This document shows, piece after piece, positions 9,344 through 17,602 of a stretch of 64,000 nt of DNA (its first letter is position 1; each line of letters opens with the position of its first letter). The stretch spans positions 2,728,001 through 2,792,000 of the forward strand of contig NZ_CP081149.1 in assembly GCF_019665785.1 (NCBI RefSeq), written 5' to 3'. The DNA comes from Deefgea piscis (GTDB lineage: Bacteria; Pseudomonadota; Gammaproteobacteria; Burkholderiales; Chitinibacteraceae). The notes beneath the pieces are model-generated. The model was not told where the DNA came from, ran no database searches, and saw nothing but the letters and a program-made list of their open reading frames with translations. The position numbers and the translations under genes were made by a program.

Positions 9344-10312
9344 ATGGCCGGAACTAGCCTTTTAGTATTACTCGATGACATCGCCGCAGTGCTCGATGAC
9401 GTGGCGCTGATGACCAAAGTCGCCGCTAAAAAAACCGCCGGCGTATTAGGTGACGATCTCGCGCTCAATGCCGAACAAGTCTCTGGTGTGCGCGCCGAGC
9501 GCGAACTGCCCGTCGTTTGGGCGGTGGCCAAAGGCTCATTCAAAAACAAACTGATTTTGGTGCCTGCTGCACTATTAATTAGCTTTATCGAAGACCAATT
9601 GCGCGCCAATGGCATCAATATTCCATTGATTATGCCGCTGTTAATGCTGGGTGGATTGTATTTGTGCTTTGAAGGCTTTGAAAAAATCGCCCACCCTTTT
9701 TTGCACACGCACGCTGAAGACGCCGCCGAGCATCAGGCATTGAGCGATGCAGTGAACAACCCTGCAATCGATTTGGTCGCGTTTGAGAAAGAAAAAATCC
9801 AAGGTGCAATTCGCACCGACTTTGTGCTTTCAGCAGAAATCATCGTCATCACCCTTGGCACTGTGGCCGCCGTCAGCTTTAGCAGCAAAGTCGCCGTGCT
9901 CACCGGCATCGCCATCATCATGACCGTCGGCGTGTATGGTTTGGTCGCCGCCATAGTGAAAATGGACGATGCTGGCCTTTATCTCAGCCAAAAACCCAAC
10001 GCCAACGCAATTAGCCGCAGCATCGGTCGCTTATTGCTCGCCGGCGCACCGGTCTTAATGCGCGTGTTAGCCGTAGTCGGCACGTTAGCAATGTTTATGG
10101 TCGGCGGTGGCATTATCACCCACGGCATTCCGGTCATTCACCACCTCATCGAAGCCGCAGCCCACAGCACCAGTACCCTCCCCGTCATTGGCGGCGTACT
10201 GGCCGCATTAGCACCGTCATTTTTAAATGCGATTGCCGGTGTCATCGCTGGGGCAGTGACATTACTCGTTGTGACCATCGTTGGAAAAATACTGGGCGCG
10301 TTTAAAAAATAA
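9344..10312 (+). CDS. DUF808 family inner-membrane protein (YedI-like)
   Basis: A 322-residue protein that opens with the DUF808 signature MAGTSLLVLLDDIA and continues with VALMTKVAAKKTAGVLGDD, as in E. coli YedI. Several hydrophobic segments are visible: around residues 67-85, 91-110, a pair near 165-205, and two or three in the last 100 residues, ending VVTIVGKILGAFKK. The family is a conserved predicted inner-membrane protein of unknown function. It is monocistronic here, between the pflA terminator and the REP-containing segment beginning near 10446. Confidence 0.9.
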   Translation: MAGTSLLVLLDDIAAVLDDVALMTKVAAKKTAGVLGDDLALNAEQVSGVRAERELPVVWAVAKGSFKNKLILVPAALLISFIEDQLRANGINIPLIMPLLMLGGLYLCFEGFEKIAHPFLHTHAEDAAEHQALSDAVNNPAIDLVAFEKEKIQGAIRTDFVLSAEIIVITLGTVAAVSFSSKVAVLTGIAIIMTVGVYGLVAAIVKMDDAGLYLSQKPNANAISRSIGRLLLAGAPVLMRVLAVVGTLAMFMVGGGIITHGIPVIHHLIEAAAHSTSTLPVIGGVLAALAPSFLNAIAGVIAGAVTLLVVTIVGKILGAFKK

Positions 10313-10445
10313 AATCTTTTGGCTATTTCTTATTTAGCGTTGGTTGATGGCGTTAAATTGCGGATAAGGGATAGCCAGTAATCGGCCGAAGCGGAAATTG
10401 AATTTGTTGGCGCTGAACTTGCCAAGTCCAACAATCGCGGTAAAC

Positions 10446-10475
10446 GTTGGGCTGCATTTCATTTAGCCCAACCTA
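10446..10475 (-). repeat. REP-type palindrome (GTAG head on minus strand)
   Basis: GTTGGGCT (10446-10453) pairs with AGCCCAAC (10465-10472); CTAC follows, so on the minus strand the element reads GTAG-palindrome, the layout of REP elements mobilised by RAYT transposases. The surrounding 10313-10580 holds no gene I can support. Confidence 0.5.
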
Positions 10476-10580
10476 CTGGAAAAATACTTCGATTTAAAAA
10501 GTAAAGTCATATGACAACGTGTGCTCAATAAATATTTATTTAATCTTTCCCTTTAACCTGACTTTTATACCAGAACAATC

Positions 10581-11057
10581 ATGAATCATCTAAACCTAAA
10601 TTTAATTAAGAAAATATTTCAATTTTTACTACTATTAGCTAGCATAATTTTCATTATTGCACATTTTGAAATAGACTCAACTCTTTCAAACTGGGTAAAA
10701 AAATATAAAACTGAATGTTTGCTTGTTTATTCCGTACTAATTACGGCATCTATTTTCAGTTTAATATCTAATTTATGCGAATGGATTATCTCTATAACTA
10801 CTGAAAAATTTCAGCTACAACGTTTAGAAAAAATACTAAGAAATCTAAAGCCAGCTGACAAACTAATTCTTAATAATTTCATTACAAACAATGAACGTCA
10901 GATCTTTTTGGCTCCTTCAAATCCAAGTATTGATTGGTTACTATCTTGTAAAATATTACATGACACTGGCGAAATTAAATCCGATCAAAAACGTGGATAC
11001 AGAGTTGCAATATGGGCAAGAGACTACTTATCTAAAAATCCAAATTTACTCTACTAA
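10581..11057 (+). CDS. Small AT-rich membrane protein, superinfection-exclusion B (SieB)-like
   Basis: A 158-residue protein with two hydrophobic segments near the N-terminus (about residues 11-29 and 46-70), a basic amphipathic linker, then a soluble domain containing LKPADKLILNNFI and a C-terminal winged-helix-like stretch (SIDWLLSCKILHDTGEI). This order, two membrane helices followed by an L-xx-EK-type helix and a short effector domain, is that of the SieB family, phage-encoded or cellular proteins that abort superinfecting phage. The match is by architecture only. Base composition is far more AT-rich than its neighbours, and REP-type palindromes flank the gene, so lateral acquisition is likely. 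The start at 10581 has no clear ribosome site. Confidence 0.5.
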   Translation: MNHLNLNLIKKIFQFLLLLASIIFIIAHFEIDSTLSNWVKKYKTECLLVYSVLITASIFSLISNLCEWIISITTEKFQLQRLEKILRNLKPADKLILNNFITNNERQIFLAPSNPSIDWLLSCKILHDTGEIKSDQKRGYRVAIWARDYLSKNPNLLY

Positions 11058-11084
11058 GTGGTCACGAATAAGGGATTGGAACTT

Positions 11085-11247
11085 GTAGGAGCTGGCTTGC
11101 CAGCGAATGCAATGCTGGCTGAGCAAACTCTATGACGAGTCAAAAGCATTTCTCTTAACTACTTAACATCAGCACCGTAGCTCCGATTAGCGCAGCGTAA
11201 TCGGAGGAATGGCATGCGTACGATTACGCTACGCTAATCGTACCTAC
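11085..11247. repeat. Cluster of three REP-type palindromes
   Basis: Three palindromes lie in the 308-base gap behind the SieB-like gene. GTAG (11085) precedes GCTGGC-TT-GCCAGC (11091-11104). GTAG (11177) precedes CTCCGATTA/TAATCGGAG (11181-11189 with 11198-11206, 8-nt loop). GTACGATTA/TAATCGTAC (11218-11226 with 11235-11243, 8-nt loop) is followed by CTAC. The last two are head-to-head with related inner sequence, a BIME-like pair. Nothing else is recognisable in 11058-11314. Confidence 0.65.
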
Positions 11248-11314
11248 CTATTTCATTGAGCATCTGCTTCGGGTCAAAAACACTCTATTACCAAGCTGCT
11301 AAGCCTGTATTACC

Positions 11315-11353
11315 CAATAACAAAACCGCCTAAATTAGGCGGTTTTGTTATTG
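11315..11353. terminator. Bidirectional terminator
   Basis: CAATAACAAAACCGCCTAA pairs across one base with TTAGGCGGTTTTGTTATTG, a 19-base-arm palindrome with A and T runs on the two sides. It ends the DUF3460 gene on the minus strand and anything arriving from the left. Confidence 0.85.
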
Positions 11354-11365
11354 CGCTCGAACGAT

Positions 11366-11542
11366 TTATTTATTCACTGTCGATGCATCAATTCGACTGC
11401 GTTCATCCAAATTGATGGGTTCTTTATCCCACAATAAAGCGCGGCCGTCGATTTGGCCTTGTTTGAGCTCTGGATTTTTTGCCAAAACATCTTCAATAAA
11501 ATGGGTGTATTCAGAAACGTAGCAATTATCTTTGCCGAACAT
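11366..11542 (-). CDS. DUF3460 family protein
   Basis: A 58-residue frame read from the sequence directly: it starts MFGKDNCYVSEYTHFIED, continues VLAKNPELKQGQ, IDGRALLWDKEP and ends with SRIDASTVNK. This matches the DUF3460 family of betaproteobacteria, short soluble proteins of unknown function with the conserved YVSEYTxFI and GRALLWDK motifs. ATG at 11542 has GGGAGA a few bases upstream. The longer overlapping frame at 11374-11694 is a shadow. A bidirectional terminator follows the stop. Confidence 0.85.
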   Translation of the reverse strand: MFGKDNCYVSEYTHFIEDVLAKNPELKQGQIDGRALLWDKEPINLDERSRIDASTVNK

Positions 11543-11695
11543 GGTGCTCTCCCGAGGTAATTTATTTTGTCGCCATTATAACCGAGGCGATGTTCGGTCG
11601 GCAGTTTGATTACAACTTGTCCAAACTCTCTGCGCCAACGCCGCCGCGATTGATGACTGACTGCGTTGTTTTTAAACCGATGCGTTAAATTCATA

Positions 11696-11742
11696 GGTAT
11701 TACCAGCTAAGCCATAAAATTTGATAGCTAGCTGGCTATACC
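11696..11742. repeat. Structured inverted repeat (GGTAT...ATACC family), copy behind hisC
   Basis: GGTAT (11696-11700) pairs with ATACC (11738-11742), then after a 2-nt mismatch CCAGCTA (11703-11709) pairs with TAGCTGG (11729-11735), with a loop of about 19 bases. It ends 3 bases before the hisC stop codon, on the 3' side of that gene. Confidence 0.6.
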
Positions 11743-11745
11743 CCA

Positions 11746-12846
11746 TCAATCATTCATTGCTTGCTGCAGGACTTCAATAAAACGCGCATTTTCAGCGGGC
11801 AAGCCAATCGACACCCGTAGGCTATTGGGCATGCCGTAGCCCGCCAATGGCCGCACAATCACCCCACGTTCGAGCATAAATTGATTGAGCATCCGCGCGT
11901 CGCCACAATGGAAAGTCACAAAGTTACCGGCTGACTCAATAAAGCTAATGTCCATTTGGCGAAATGCAGCAGTGATTTGCTGCATACCTTGGTTATTGAT
12001 CCGAACCGACTCTTGTAAAAAAGCCTCGTCGTCCAGCGCAGCAGTCGCTGCGGCTTGTGCCAAACTATTAACGTTAAACGCTTGGCGAACGCGATTGAGC
12101 ATATCAATGATTTCAGGGCTGGCTAGCGCAAAACCAACGCGTAAACCCGCCAAACCAAAGGCTTTGGAGAAGGTTCTAACGACGATTAAATTCGGGAATT
12201 TTTTTAGCCATTCAATCGAATCACTACGTTTGGCGGCGGGTAAAAACTCGGTATACGCTTCGTCGAGCACCACCAGCACATGGCTTGGGCATAACTCTAA
12301 AAATTCAATCAAATCACCCGGGCGCGCCAAGGTACCCGTGGGATTGTTCGGATTAGCAATCCAAACGATTTTAGTGCTGGGCAAAATGGCAGCGCGCATG
12401 GCGTCTAAATCATGGCCGTAATCAAGCGCCTTGACGCACAGTCCTGTCGCCCCCATGGCCTGTGTGGCCAAAGGATAGACGGCGAATGCGTATTCGGAGT
12501 ACACCGCAGTATCACCCGCCTGCAAAAAGGCATGTGAGATCAATTCCAGCACGTCGTTCGAGCCATTGCCCAACACAATTTGCTCGCTGGCTACGTGGTA
12601 TTTTTCGGCGATTTTAGCTTTGAGCTCAAAGCCATTGCCATCGGGATAGCGCGCTAAGTCAGCGATTGCTTGTTCAACTGCCGCGCGGGCTTTAGGCCCC
12701 ATGCCCAGTGGGTTCTCGTTCGATGCTAGTTTAACGATTTGGGCGGGATCAAGCCCCATTTCACGCGCCAGTTCAGCAACCGGTTTACCAGGTTGATACG
12801 GCGCAATCGCGCGGATATATTCGGGGGCAAGCGTCAACATCGTCAT
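11746..12846 (-). CDS. hisC: Histidinol-phosphate aminotransferase
   Basis: PLP-dependent aminotransferase converting imidazole-acetol phosphate and glutamate to histidinol phosphate in histidine biosynthesis; beta/gammaproteobacterial members near pheA often also serve aromatic amino acid transamination. The product is 366 residues. Visible are LASNENPLGMGPKA, the cofactor region GNGSNDVLEL, the aspartate in VVLDEAYTEF, the PLP lysine in RTFSKAFGLAGLRVG, and a C-terminal arginine region SLRVSIG. It begins 2 bases after the GNAT gene stop, so it is the distal gene of a minus-strand run pheA-LOG-GNAT-hisC. The genomic link to pheA supports a dual role, but that is inference. Confidence 0.93.
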   Translation of the reverse strand: MTMLTLAPEYIRAIAPYQPGKPVAELAREMGLDPAQIVKLASNENPLGMGPKARAAVEQAIADLARYPDGNGFELKAKIAEKYHVASEQIVLGNGSNDVLELISHAFLQAGDTAVYSEYAFAVYPLATQAMGATGLCVKALDYGHDLDAMRAAILPSTKIVWIANPNNPTGTLARPGDLIEFLELCPSHVLVVLDEAYTEFLPAAKRSDSIEWLKKFPNLIVVRTFSKAFGLAGLRVGFALASPEIIDMLNRVRQAFNVNSLAQAAATAALDDEAFLQESVRINNQGMQQITAAFRQMDISFIESAGNFVTFHCGDARMLNQFMLERGVIVRPLAGYGMPNSLRVSIGLPAENARFIEVLQQAMND

Positions 12847-12848
12847 CC

Positions 12849-13502
12849 TTAGTCGTTCAAGCTATCGGCCGTGGCAAGCTCATGGCCGAGGTTTAATTTT
12901 TTTATCATTCGAAAGCTCGCCGGTAGCTTAAACATCGCCAAGCGCTGCACCGTCGATTCAACTAATACTTCAAAGCCATAGCGCTGATAAAAGCGCACCG
13001 CTGCCGTATTGGCGCTGTCGACATCCAAATGCAGGCTAAAATAACCCGCTTGGCGAGCCGCCATACAAACTTGCGCCAACATGCGCTCGCCTAAGTGCTG
13101 GCGACGACAATCCGGATGCACAGCAATCGTGCGCAAATACCACGCGTTTTTAGGTACATGTGGGAATAAAAAATCCAGCTGCGATTGGCGATCCTGCAAA
13201 ATTTGTAAGTCGAGCGCTAAAGTACCTAATTCAAACGCATCACTCACTTGCAATTGCGCACCAAAACCTGCCGAATAATGAAACACCAAGGCAATCAGCT
13301 CATCGTCGCTATTACGCAACACTTGCGCGTTTCGATAGCTGTAACTGCCGGTTTCAGCTTGCCAAAGTTGCGCTAAATTGAGCACCACCAATTCAGGCGG
13401 CAAGGCAAACCAATAGTCATAAAAAGGCGCATCTGACTGATAAATCAGTGCCGCAGCCCGCTTGGCATCACTGGGTAAAGCATGCGTTAAGTTTTCCACC
13501 AT
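12849..13502 (-). CDS. GNAT family N-acetyltransferase
   Basis: A 217-residue protein with a C-terminal GNAT fold. The acetyl-CoA-binding region is seen in LRTIAVHPDCRRQHLGERML (beta-4 and the pyrophosphate loop, near residues 120-140) and the family ending NTAAVRFYQRYGFEV. The N-terminal 100 residues are less conserved. The substrate cannot be told from the sequence. It overlaps the LOG gene by 16 bases and ends 2 bases before hisC, so the three are probably co-transcribed. Confidence 0.85.
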   Translation of the reverse strand: MVENLTHALPSDAKRAAALIYQSDAPFYDYWFALPPELVVLNLAQLWQAETGSYSYRNAQVLRNSDDELIALVFHYSAGFGAQLQVSDAFELGTLALDLQILQDRQSQLDFLFPHVPKNAWYLRTIAVHPDCRRQHLGERMLAQVCMAARQAGYFSLHLDVDSANTAAVRFYQRYGFEVLVESTVQRLAMFKLPASFRMIKKLNLGHELATADSLND

Positions 13503-14059
13503 TCACCTGCGCGACGAGAAGGTTTACTTTGCAATAACTCAATCAGCTCGATGGGATCATTGGCGCACAGCAATTGAGCCGCATCACTGCCACTCACAAA
13601 GCCCTCTTCTACCGCTTGTGCCACCATGGTTTGCAATGGCGCAAAATAATTCGCGGTATTGAGTAGACCAACAGGTTTTTCGTGCAGACCGATTTGCCCC
13701 CAAGTTAAAATCTCAAATAACTCATCAAACGTACCAAATCCGCCCGGCATGGCAATAAAGCCATCGGCTAATTCCGCCATTCGCGCCTTGCGGGTATGCA
13801 TCGAATCGACAACTTCTAATTGGCTGCACGCGCCATACCCCAGCTCACGCTCAACCATAAACTGCGGAATCACGCCGATCACCTGACCACCGGCATCTAA
13901 ACACGCCTCAGCGACAGCGCCCATTAAGCCAACATGACCGCCGCCATACACTAAGGTTAAGCCACGTTCGGCCAAGCCGCGACCTAGTTGTTGCGCTTGG
14001 TGACGATAGACTTCTTTGCTACCAAAGCGCGCACCACAAAAAACGACGACTGATTTCAT
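13487..14059 (-). CDS. LOG family protein (cytokinin riboside 5'-monophosphate phosphoribohydrolase type)
   Basis: A 190-residue Rossmann-like enzyme of the TIGR00730/LOG family, which hydrolyses the N-glycosidic bond of nucleoside 5'-monophosphates. The start VVFCGARFGSKEVY, the glycine-rich LVYGGGHVGLMGAVAEA and the catalytic/binding motif MPGGFGTFDELFEILTW are all present. In bacteria outside plant associations the usual role is nucleotide turnover and cleaning up damaged nucleotides. It starts 59 bases after pheA ends and overlaps the GNAT gene at its 3' end. Confidence 0.92.
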   Translation of the reverse strand: MKSVVVFCGARFGSKEVYRHQAQQLGRGLAERGLTLVYGGGHVGLMGAVAEACLDAGGQVIGVIPQFMVERELGYGACSQLEVVDSMHTRKARMAELADGFIAMPGGFGTFDELFEILTWGQIGLHEKPVGLLNTANYFAPLQTMVAQAVEEGFVSGSDAAQLLCANDPIELIELLQSKPSRRAGEWWKT

Positions 14060-14118
14060 GACATACCTACTTAGCGGATTGAAATTGACGGTACTACACT
14101 ACGACGCCAACATCACCA

Positions 14119-15192
14119 TTAAATGACAGCTTGCGGGTATGAGCCCAAGACTTTGACAAATGCCGCTACGTCTTGCAAATCTTTTAACGCCGCTTGCAAT
14201 GGCACGTCATCGATAAAGCCATCGACATCGGCAAAAAATACATATTCCCACAGGCCGGTTCGACTTGGGCGCGATTCAAATTTACTCATCGAAACGCCAT
14301 TTCTGGCTAGCGGCTCCACCAAGGTATGCAAAGCACCAGGACGATTAGGCGCTGAAATCACCAACGATGTTTTGTCTTTACCTGAGCGCGCAGCTTGCTG
14401 ATAACCCAGCACCAAGAATCGGGTGGTGTTATTCGGTTCGTCTTCAATATTGACAGCGAGTTTATTCAGGGCGAACTTCTCCGCAGCCGAATCACCCGCA
14501 ATCGCCGCGCTGCTTGGGTCTAAGCTGGCTAAACGCGCACCTTCGGCATTACTGGCCACCGAAATACGCTCGACCTCATCACCCAAATGTTTATTAAGCC
14601 ATTCATGGCATTGCGCCAAGCTTTGTGCGTGCGAATACACCCGCTTAATGCTCACCATATCGGGCGTTTGTCGCAAGAAATGATGATGAATCCGTAGCAC
14701 CACCTCACCACAGATTTGCAGTGGTGTAGTCACCATTAAATCCAGCGTGCGGCCGACAGCACCTTCGGTCGAGTTTTCCACTGGCGCAACGACATAATCC
14801 GCACCGCGCGCTTCAACCACGCGAAACGCTTCGTCAATTGAAGCGCATGCCAAGGTGGATGCCGCATGGCCAAAGTGCTTAATCGCTGCCGCTTGAGTAA
14901 ATGTGCCCTCTGGCCCCAAAAAGGCGATGGTTAATGGGCGTTCAAGTGCCAAGCACGCCGACATGATTTCACGGAATAAGCGTGCGCAGGTTTCACCCGA
15001 CAACGGCCCCGGATTGGTTTCTTTAATGCGCGTGAGCACTTGCGCTTCGCGTTCTGGGCGGTAAACCACGCCGCTGCCTTTAATTTCGCCTATTGTGCGG
15101 GCATGCTGGGCACGTTGATTGATCAAAGCGAGAATTTGCTGATCAATCGCATCAATTGCATCACGGTGTTGTTTTAACAAATGATCTGACAT
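14119..15192 (-). CDS. pheA: Bifunctional chorismate mutase / prephenate dehydratase (P-protein)
   Basis: Makes phenylpyruvate from chorismate through prephenate in phenylalanine biosynthesis. The product is 357 residues with an AroQ chorismate mutase (residues 1-90, RDAIDAIDQQILALINQRA), the prephenate dehydratase domain (AFLGPEGTFTQAA through NTTRFLVLG, including the ENSTEGAVG motif), and an ACT domain (LVISAPNRPGALHTLVEPL and SKFESRPSR) that binds phenylalanine for feedback inhibition. It lies downstream of serC and the small membrane gene in the same direction; serC-pheA-hisC is a conserved betaproteobacterial order linking serine/PLP and aromatic pathways. Confidence 0.96.
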   Translation of the reverse strand: MSDHLLKQHRDAIDAIDQQILALINQRAQHARTIGEIKGSGVVYRPEREAQVLTRIKETNPGPLSGETCARLFREIMSACLALERPLTIAFLGPEGTFTQAAAIKHFGHAASTLACASIDEAFRVVEARGADYVVAPVENSTEGAVGRTLDLMVTTPLQICGEVVLRIHHHFLRQTPDMVSIKRVYSHAQSLAQCHEWLNKHLGDEVERISVASNAEGARLASLDPSSAAIAGDSAAEKFALNKLAVNIEDEPNNTTRFLVLGYQQAARSGKDKTSLVISAPNRPGALHTLVEPLARNGVSMSKFESRPSRTGLWEYVFFADVDGFIDDVPLQAALKDLQDVAAFVKVLGSYPQAVI

Positions 15193-15251
15193 GTCTAAAG
15201 CTCAGTAAGAGTGATTTAAAGCCTTCAGCGCGCCGCGCTTTAGCTGGCATT

Positions 15252-15452
15252 TTATTCAGGTTTAAAGCGTGCGGCGTCAATAATCGACCAAAAATGAATG
15301 ATCCAACCGAGCAAAATAAACCAAAGTATCGCCGCTGCAACAAACATCAGCGCCGCCTTTAATACCCGACCTTGTAACAACTGCCCCAAGCCGGGAATAA
15401 AAAAACTGGCTAATGCGGCAAGTACATTGCCGCCAGAACCTGGACCCGCCAT
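15252..15452 (-). CDS. Small two-helix membrane protein (TM2-like)
   Basis: A 66-residue protein with a glycine-rich start, a first hydrophobic segment containing the turn motif FFIPGLGQLLQGR (typical of TM2-like small membrane proteins), and a second helix LMFVAAAILWFILLGWIIHF, ending in SIIDAARFKPE. The function is unknown. The ATG at 15452 lies 3 bases after the serC stop, with AAGGG as a ribosome site inside the serC end, so it is translated from the serC transcript. A chance frame is unlikely given the spacing and clear topology. Confidence 0.75.
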   Translation of the reverse strand: MAGPGSGGNVLAALASFFIPGLGQLLQGRVLKAALMFVAAAILWFILLGWIIHFWSIIDAARFKPE

Positions 15453-15455
15453 CGA

Positions 15456-16541
15456 TTAACCCTTCATCTTTGCAAATTCATTCATATAGTCGGCCAACGC
15501 TTGGCAGCCGGCCAATGGCATGGCGTTATAAATCGAAGCACGCATGCCGCCCACCGAGCGATGCCCTTTAAGCTGTAATAAATGCCGTGCTTCGGCCCCT
15601 TCGAGGAAGGCTTGATCGAGCTGTTGATCGGCCAAAGTAAACGGGATATTCATTCGCGAACGATTCGCCAACGCCGTTGGGCAATGGTAGAAGCCATTGG
15701 ATGCATCAATCGCCGCGTAAATCACATTGGCTTTCTCGATGTTTTTCGCCTCCATCGCCGCCACGCCACCCTGCTGCAACACGTGCTTGTAGACCAAGCC
15801 CGCCACGTAAATACCAAACGACGGTGGCGTGTTATACATCGAGCCGTTATCGGCATACGATTTGTAATTGAGCATCGTAGGTGTATCGCTGCGCGCCTTG
15901 CCCAGCAAGTCGCTGCGAACGATACTCACCGCCACACCGGATGGTCCCATGTTTTTTTGCGCGCCAGCATAAATCATTCCGAACTGGCTCACATCGAACG
16001 GACGCGACAAAATATTGCTCGACATATCACAAATCAGCGGCACGCCATTGGCTTGCGGAATGTGATTGAACTCAACGCCGCCGATGGTTTCATTGCTGCA
16101 GTAATGCAAAAACGCGGCATCCGGCGTGCGCTGCCAAGACGATTCATCTGGCACATAGCTAAAGTTTTTATCTTCACTGCTGGCGACAATATTCACGTTG
16201 GCGTAGCGGCTCACTTCTTTAATCGCCACTTTTGACCAATGACCCGTATTTACAAAATCCACCGTACTGCCAACAGGAGCGAAATTGAGCGGCAACATCG
16301 CAAATTGCAAATGCGCCCCGCCTTGTAAAAACAGTACTTTGTAGTTTTCAGGAATCGCCATCAGCGTACGCAAATCCGCTTCGGCTTCAGCCAAAATTTG
16401 CCCAAATTCAGGCCCGCGATGGCTCATTTCCATCACGCTCATGCCCGAACCATGCCAATCGAGCATTTCGGCTTGGACTTGCAGCAGCACTTCATGCGGT
16501 AAAACCGCAGGGCCAGAGGAAAAATTAAACACTTGCGTCAT
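15456..16541 (-). CDS. serC: Phosphoserine aminotransferase
   Basis: PLP enzyme converting 3-phosphohydroxypyruvate to phosphoserine in serine synthesis, and also acting in pyridoxine synthesis. The product is 361 residues, standard length, starting MTQVFNFSSGPAVLPHEVL. Family features include GMSVMEMSHRGPEF, the aspartate region PLICDMSSNILSRP, the PLP lysine in GAQKNMGPSGV and a C-terminal KGHRSVGGMRASIYNAM. It is the first gene after a 174-base gap with no visible gene, and heads a run with the small membrane gene and pheA. Confidence 0.97.
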   Translation of the reverse strand: MTQVFNFSSGPAVLPHEVLLQVQAEMLDWHGSGMSVMEMSHRGPEFGQILAEAEADLRTLMAIPENYKVLFLQGGAHLQFAMLPLNFAPVGSTVDFVNTGHWSKVAIKEVSRYANVNIVASSEDKNFSYVPDESSWQRTPDAAFLHYCSNETIGGVEFNHIPQANGVPLICDMSSNILSRPFDVSQFGMIYAGAQKNMGPSGVAVSIVRSDLLGKARSDTPTMLNYKSYADNGSMYNTPPSFGIYVAGLVYKHVLQQGGVAAMEAKNIEKANVIYAAIDASNGFYHCPTALANRSRMNIPFTLADQQLDQAFLEGAEARHLLQLKGHRSVGGMRASIYNAMPLAGCQALADYMNEFAKMKG

Positions 16542-16715
16542 GGGTATTCTCTTAAAACATGAATAACGAAATGATTGAGGCTAGCAAAAGCGCGGCAAAA
16601 CCAAATCACTTCATTGGAACATCGTCGCGGTTTTGTATTCTGCTGCCAGCCCAAATAAGCACACCAAGATATTTTGCGCTGAACTTTGAAAAGACTCGTG
16701 GTGAGTGTTAGCCGA

Positions 16716-17132
16716 TTAGCTCAACAAGAAATGCGCCCGCGCCGTGGCGACAGGTTTGGATTCATCCTCTTGCCATGCGGTCATTAATACATTGGCCACC
16801 CGCTTGCCTTGGCGAACAATTTCGCAACGCGCGTGTAAATCCAGTGCTTTGGCCGAACGCAAATAATCAATCGAAAAGTCGATAACGCGGGGAATGCCAT
16901 CGCTTTCTTGCGCCCACATTAAATGAAGTACGGCGGCGTTTTCTAAAAAGCCACCGATGACACCGCCATGAATGGCAGGTAAAAGCACATTGCCGATATT
17001 GTGTTCAACAAAGGGAAGATAAAACTCAGGCTGTCCATTTTTTTCAATGGCTTGAATCCCTAGCAATTTGGCATAGGGTATTTGATCCAAGGCTTTATTT
17101 AGACTATCGAAGCAAGCAATACCCTCAGCCAT
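16716..17132 (-). CDS. Hotdog-fold thioesterase (PaaI family), second of a tandem pair
   Basis: A 138-residue single hotdog domain with the PaaI-type core: HNIGNVLLPAIHGGVIGGFLE, in which the HGG turn and following helix form the active-site region, and SIDYLRSAKALDLHARCEI. Such enzymes hydrolyse acyl-CoA thioesters; the substrate is not readable. ATG 17132 overlaps the TAA of the upstream paralogue by one base (TAATG), indicating translational coupling. Sequence divergence between the two suggests a heterodimer or separate substrates; this is inference. Confidence 0.85.
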   Translation of the reverse strand: MAEGIACFDSLNKALDQIPYAKLLGIQAIEKNGQPEFYLPFVEHNIGNVLLPAIHGGVIGGFLENAAVLHLMWAQESDGIPRVIDFSIDYLRSAKALDLHARCEIVRQGKRVANVLMTAWQEDESKPVATARAHFLLS

Positions 17133-17593
17133 TATGCAGACTCCTTGGTGATTGCCATCCGCGCAAAAGTAGACACTGAATGCGCAATCGGCTTATCAGG
17201 GTCGGCCTGATACGCCGTTGCCCGCATGAATGCAATCGACTCAGTCAGGCGATAGCATTCTGCAGTGCAATACAGCGGTAAGTCGGGCTTAGCTGGCCGC
17301 AGGTAATCGATACGTAAATCGAGCGTTGCTGCAGCCTCTGGTTGATCGAGCAAGGTATATAGCGAAATGCCACTGGCGGTATCAATCAAAGAAGTGACCA
17401 CGCCGCCATGCAAAACGCGCGTTTCGGGGTTGCCGATCAGCGTGTCTTTAAATGGCAATTTCAGCGTTACTTTACCGCGTCCTGCGGTAACCAATTCCAA
17501 GCCTAATGTTTTGCAATGCGGTAACGCCATAAACCATGGCGCAACTTGGTCAAAAAACTCAGGTACTGCAACAGGTAACCACAGTCCGTTCAT
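17132..17593 (-). CDS. Hotdog-fold thioesterase (PaaI family), first of a tandem pair
   Basis: A 153-residue PaaI-type hotdog protein. It shows VTLKLPFKDTLIGNP, the characteristic LHGGVVTSLIDTASG with its helix-forming Asp/Thr, and TLDLRIDYLRPAKPDLPL. It starts 9 bases after the gyrA stop, so it is probably co-transcribed with gyrA, and its stop overlaps the start of the next thioesterase. The predicted reaction is acyl-CoA hydrolysis in the cytosol; no specific pathway is suggested by neighbours. Confidence 0.87.
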   Translation of the reverse strand: MNGLWLPVAVPEFFDQVAPWFMALPHCKTLGLELVTAGRGKVTLKLPFKDTLIGNPETRVLHGGVVTSLIDTASGISLYTLLDQPEAAATLDLRIDYLRPAKPDLPLYCTAECYRLTESIAFMRATAYQADPDKPIAHSVSTFARMAITKESA

Positions 17594-17602
17594 CGCTGGC
17601 CT

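Noticed and set aside
11374..11694. Minus-strand 106-codon frame
   Set aside because: It covers the DUF3460 gene in another frame; its protein has no family features, while the 58-residue frame matches a known family.
17132..17593. Tandem thioesterases as a gene duplication scar or pseudogene
   Set aside because: Both frames are intact, diverged, and coupled by a TAATG overlap; they look like two working genes.
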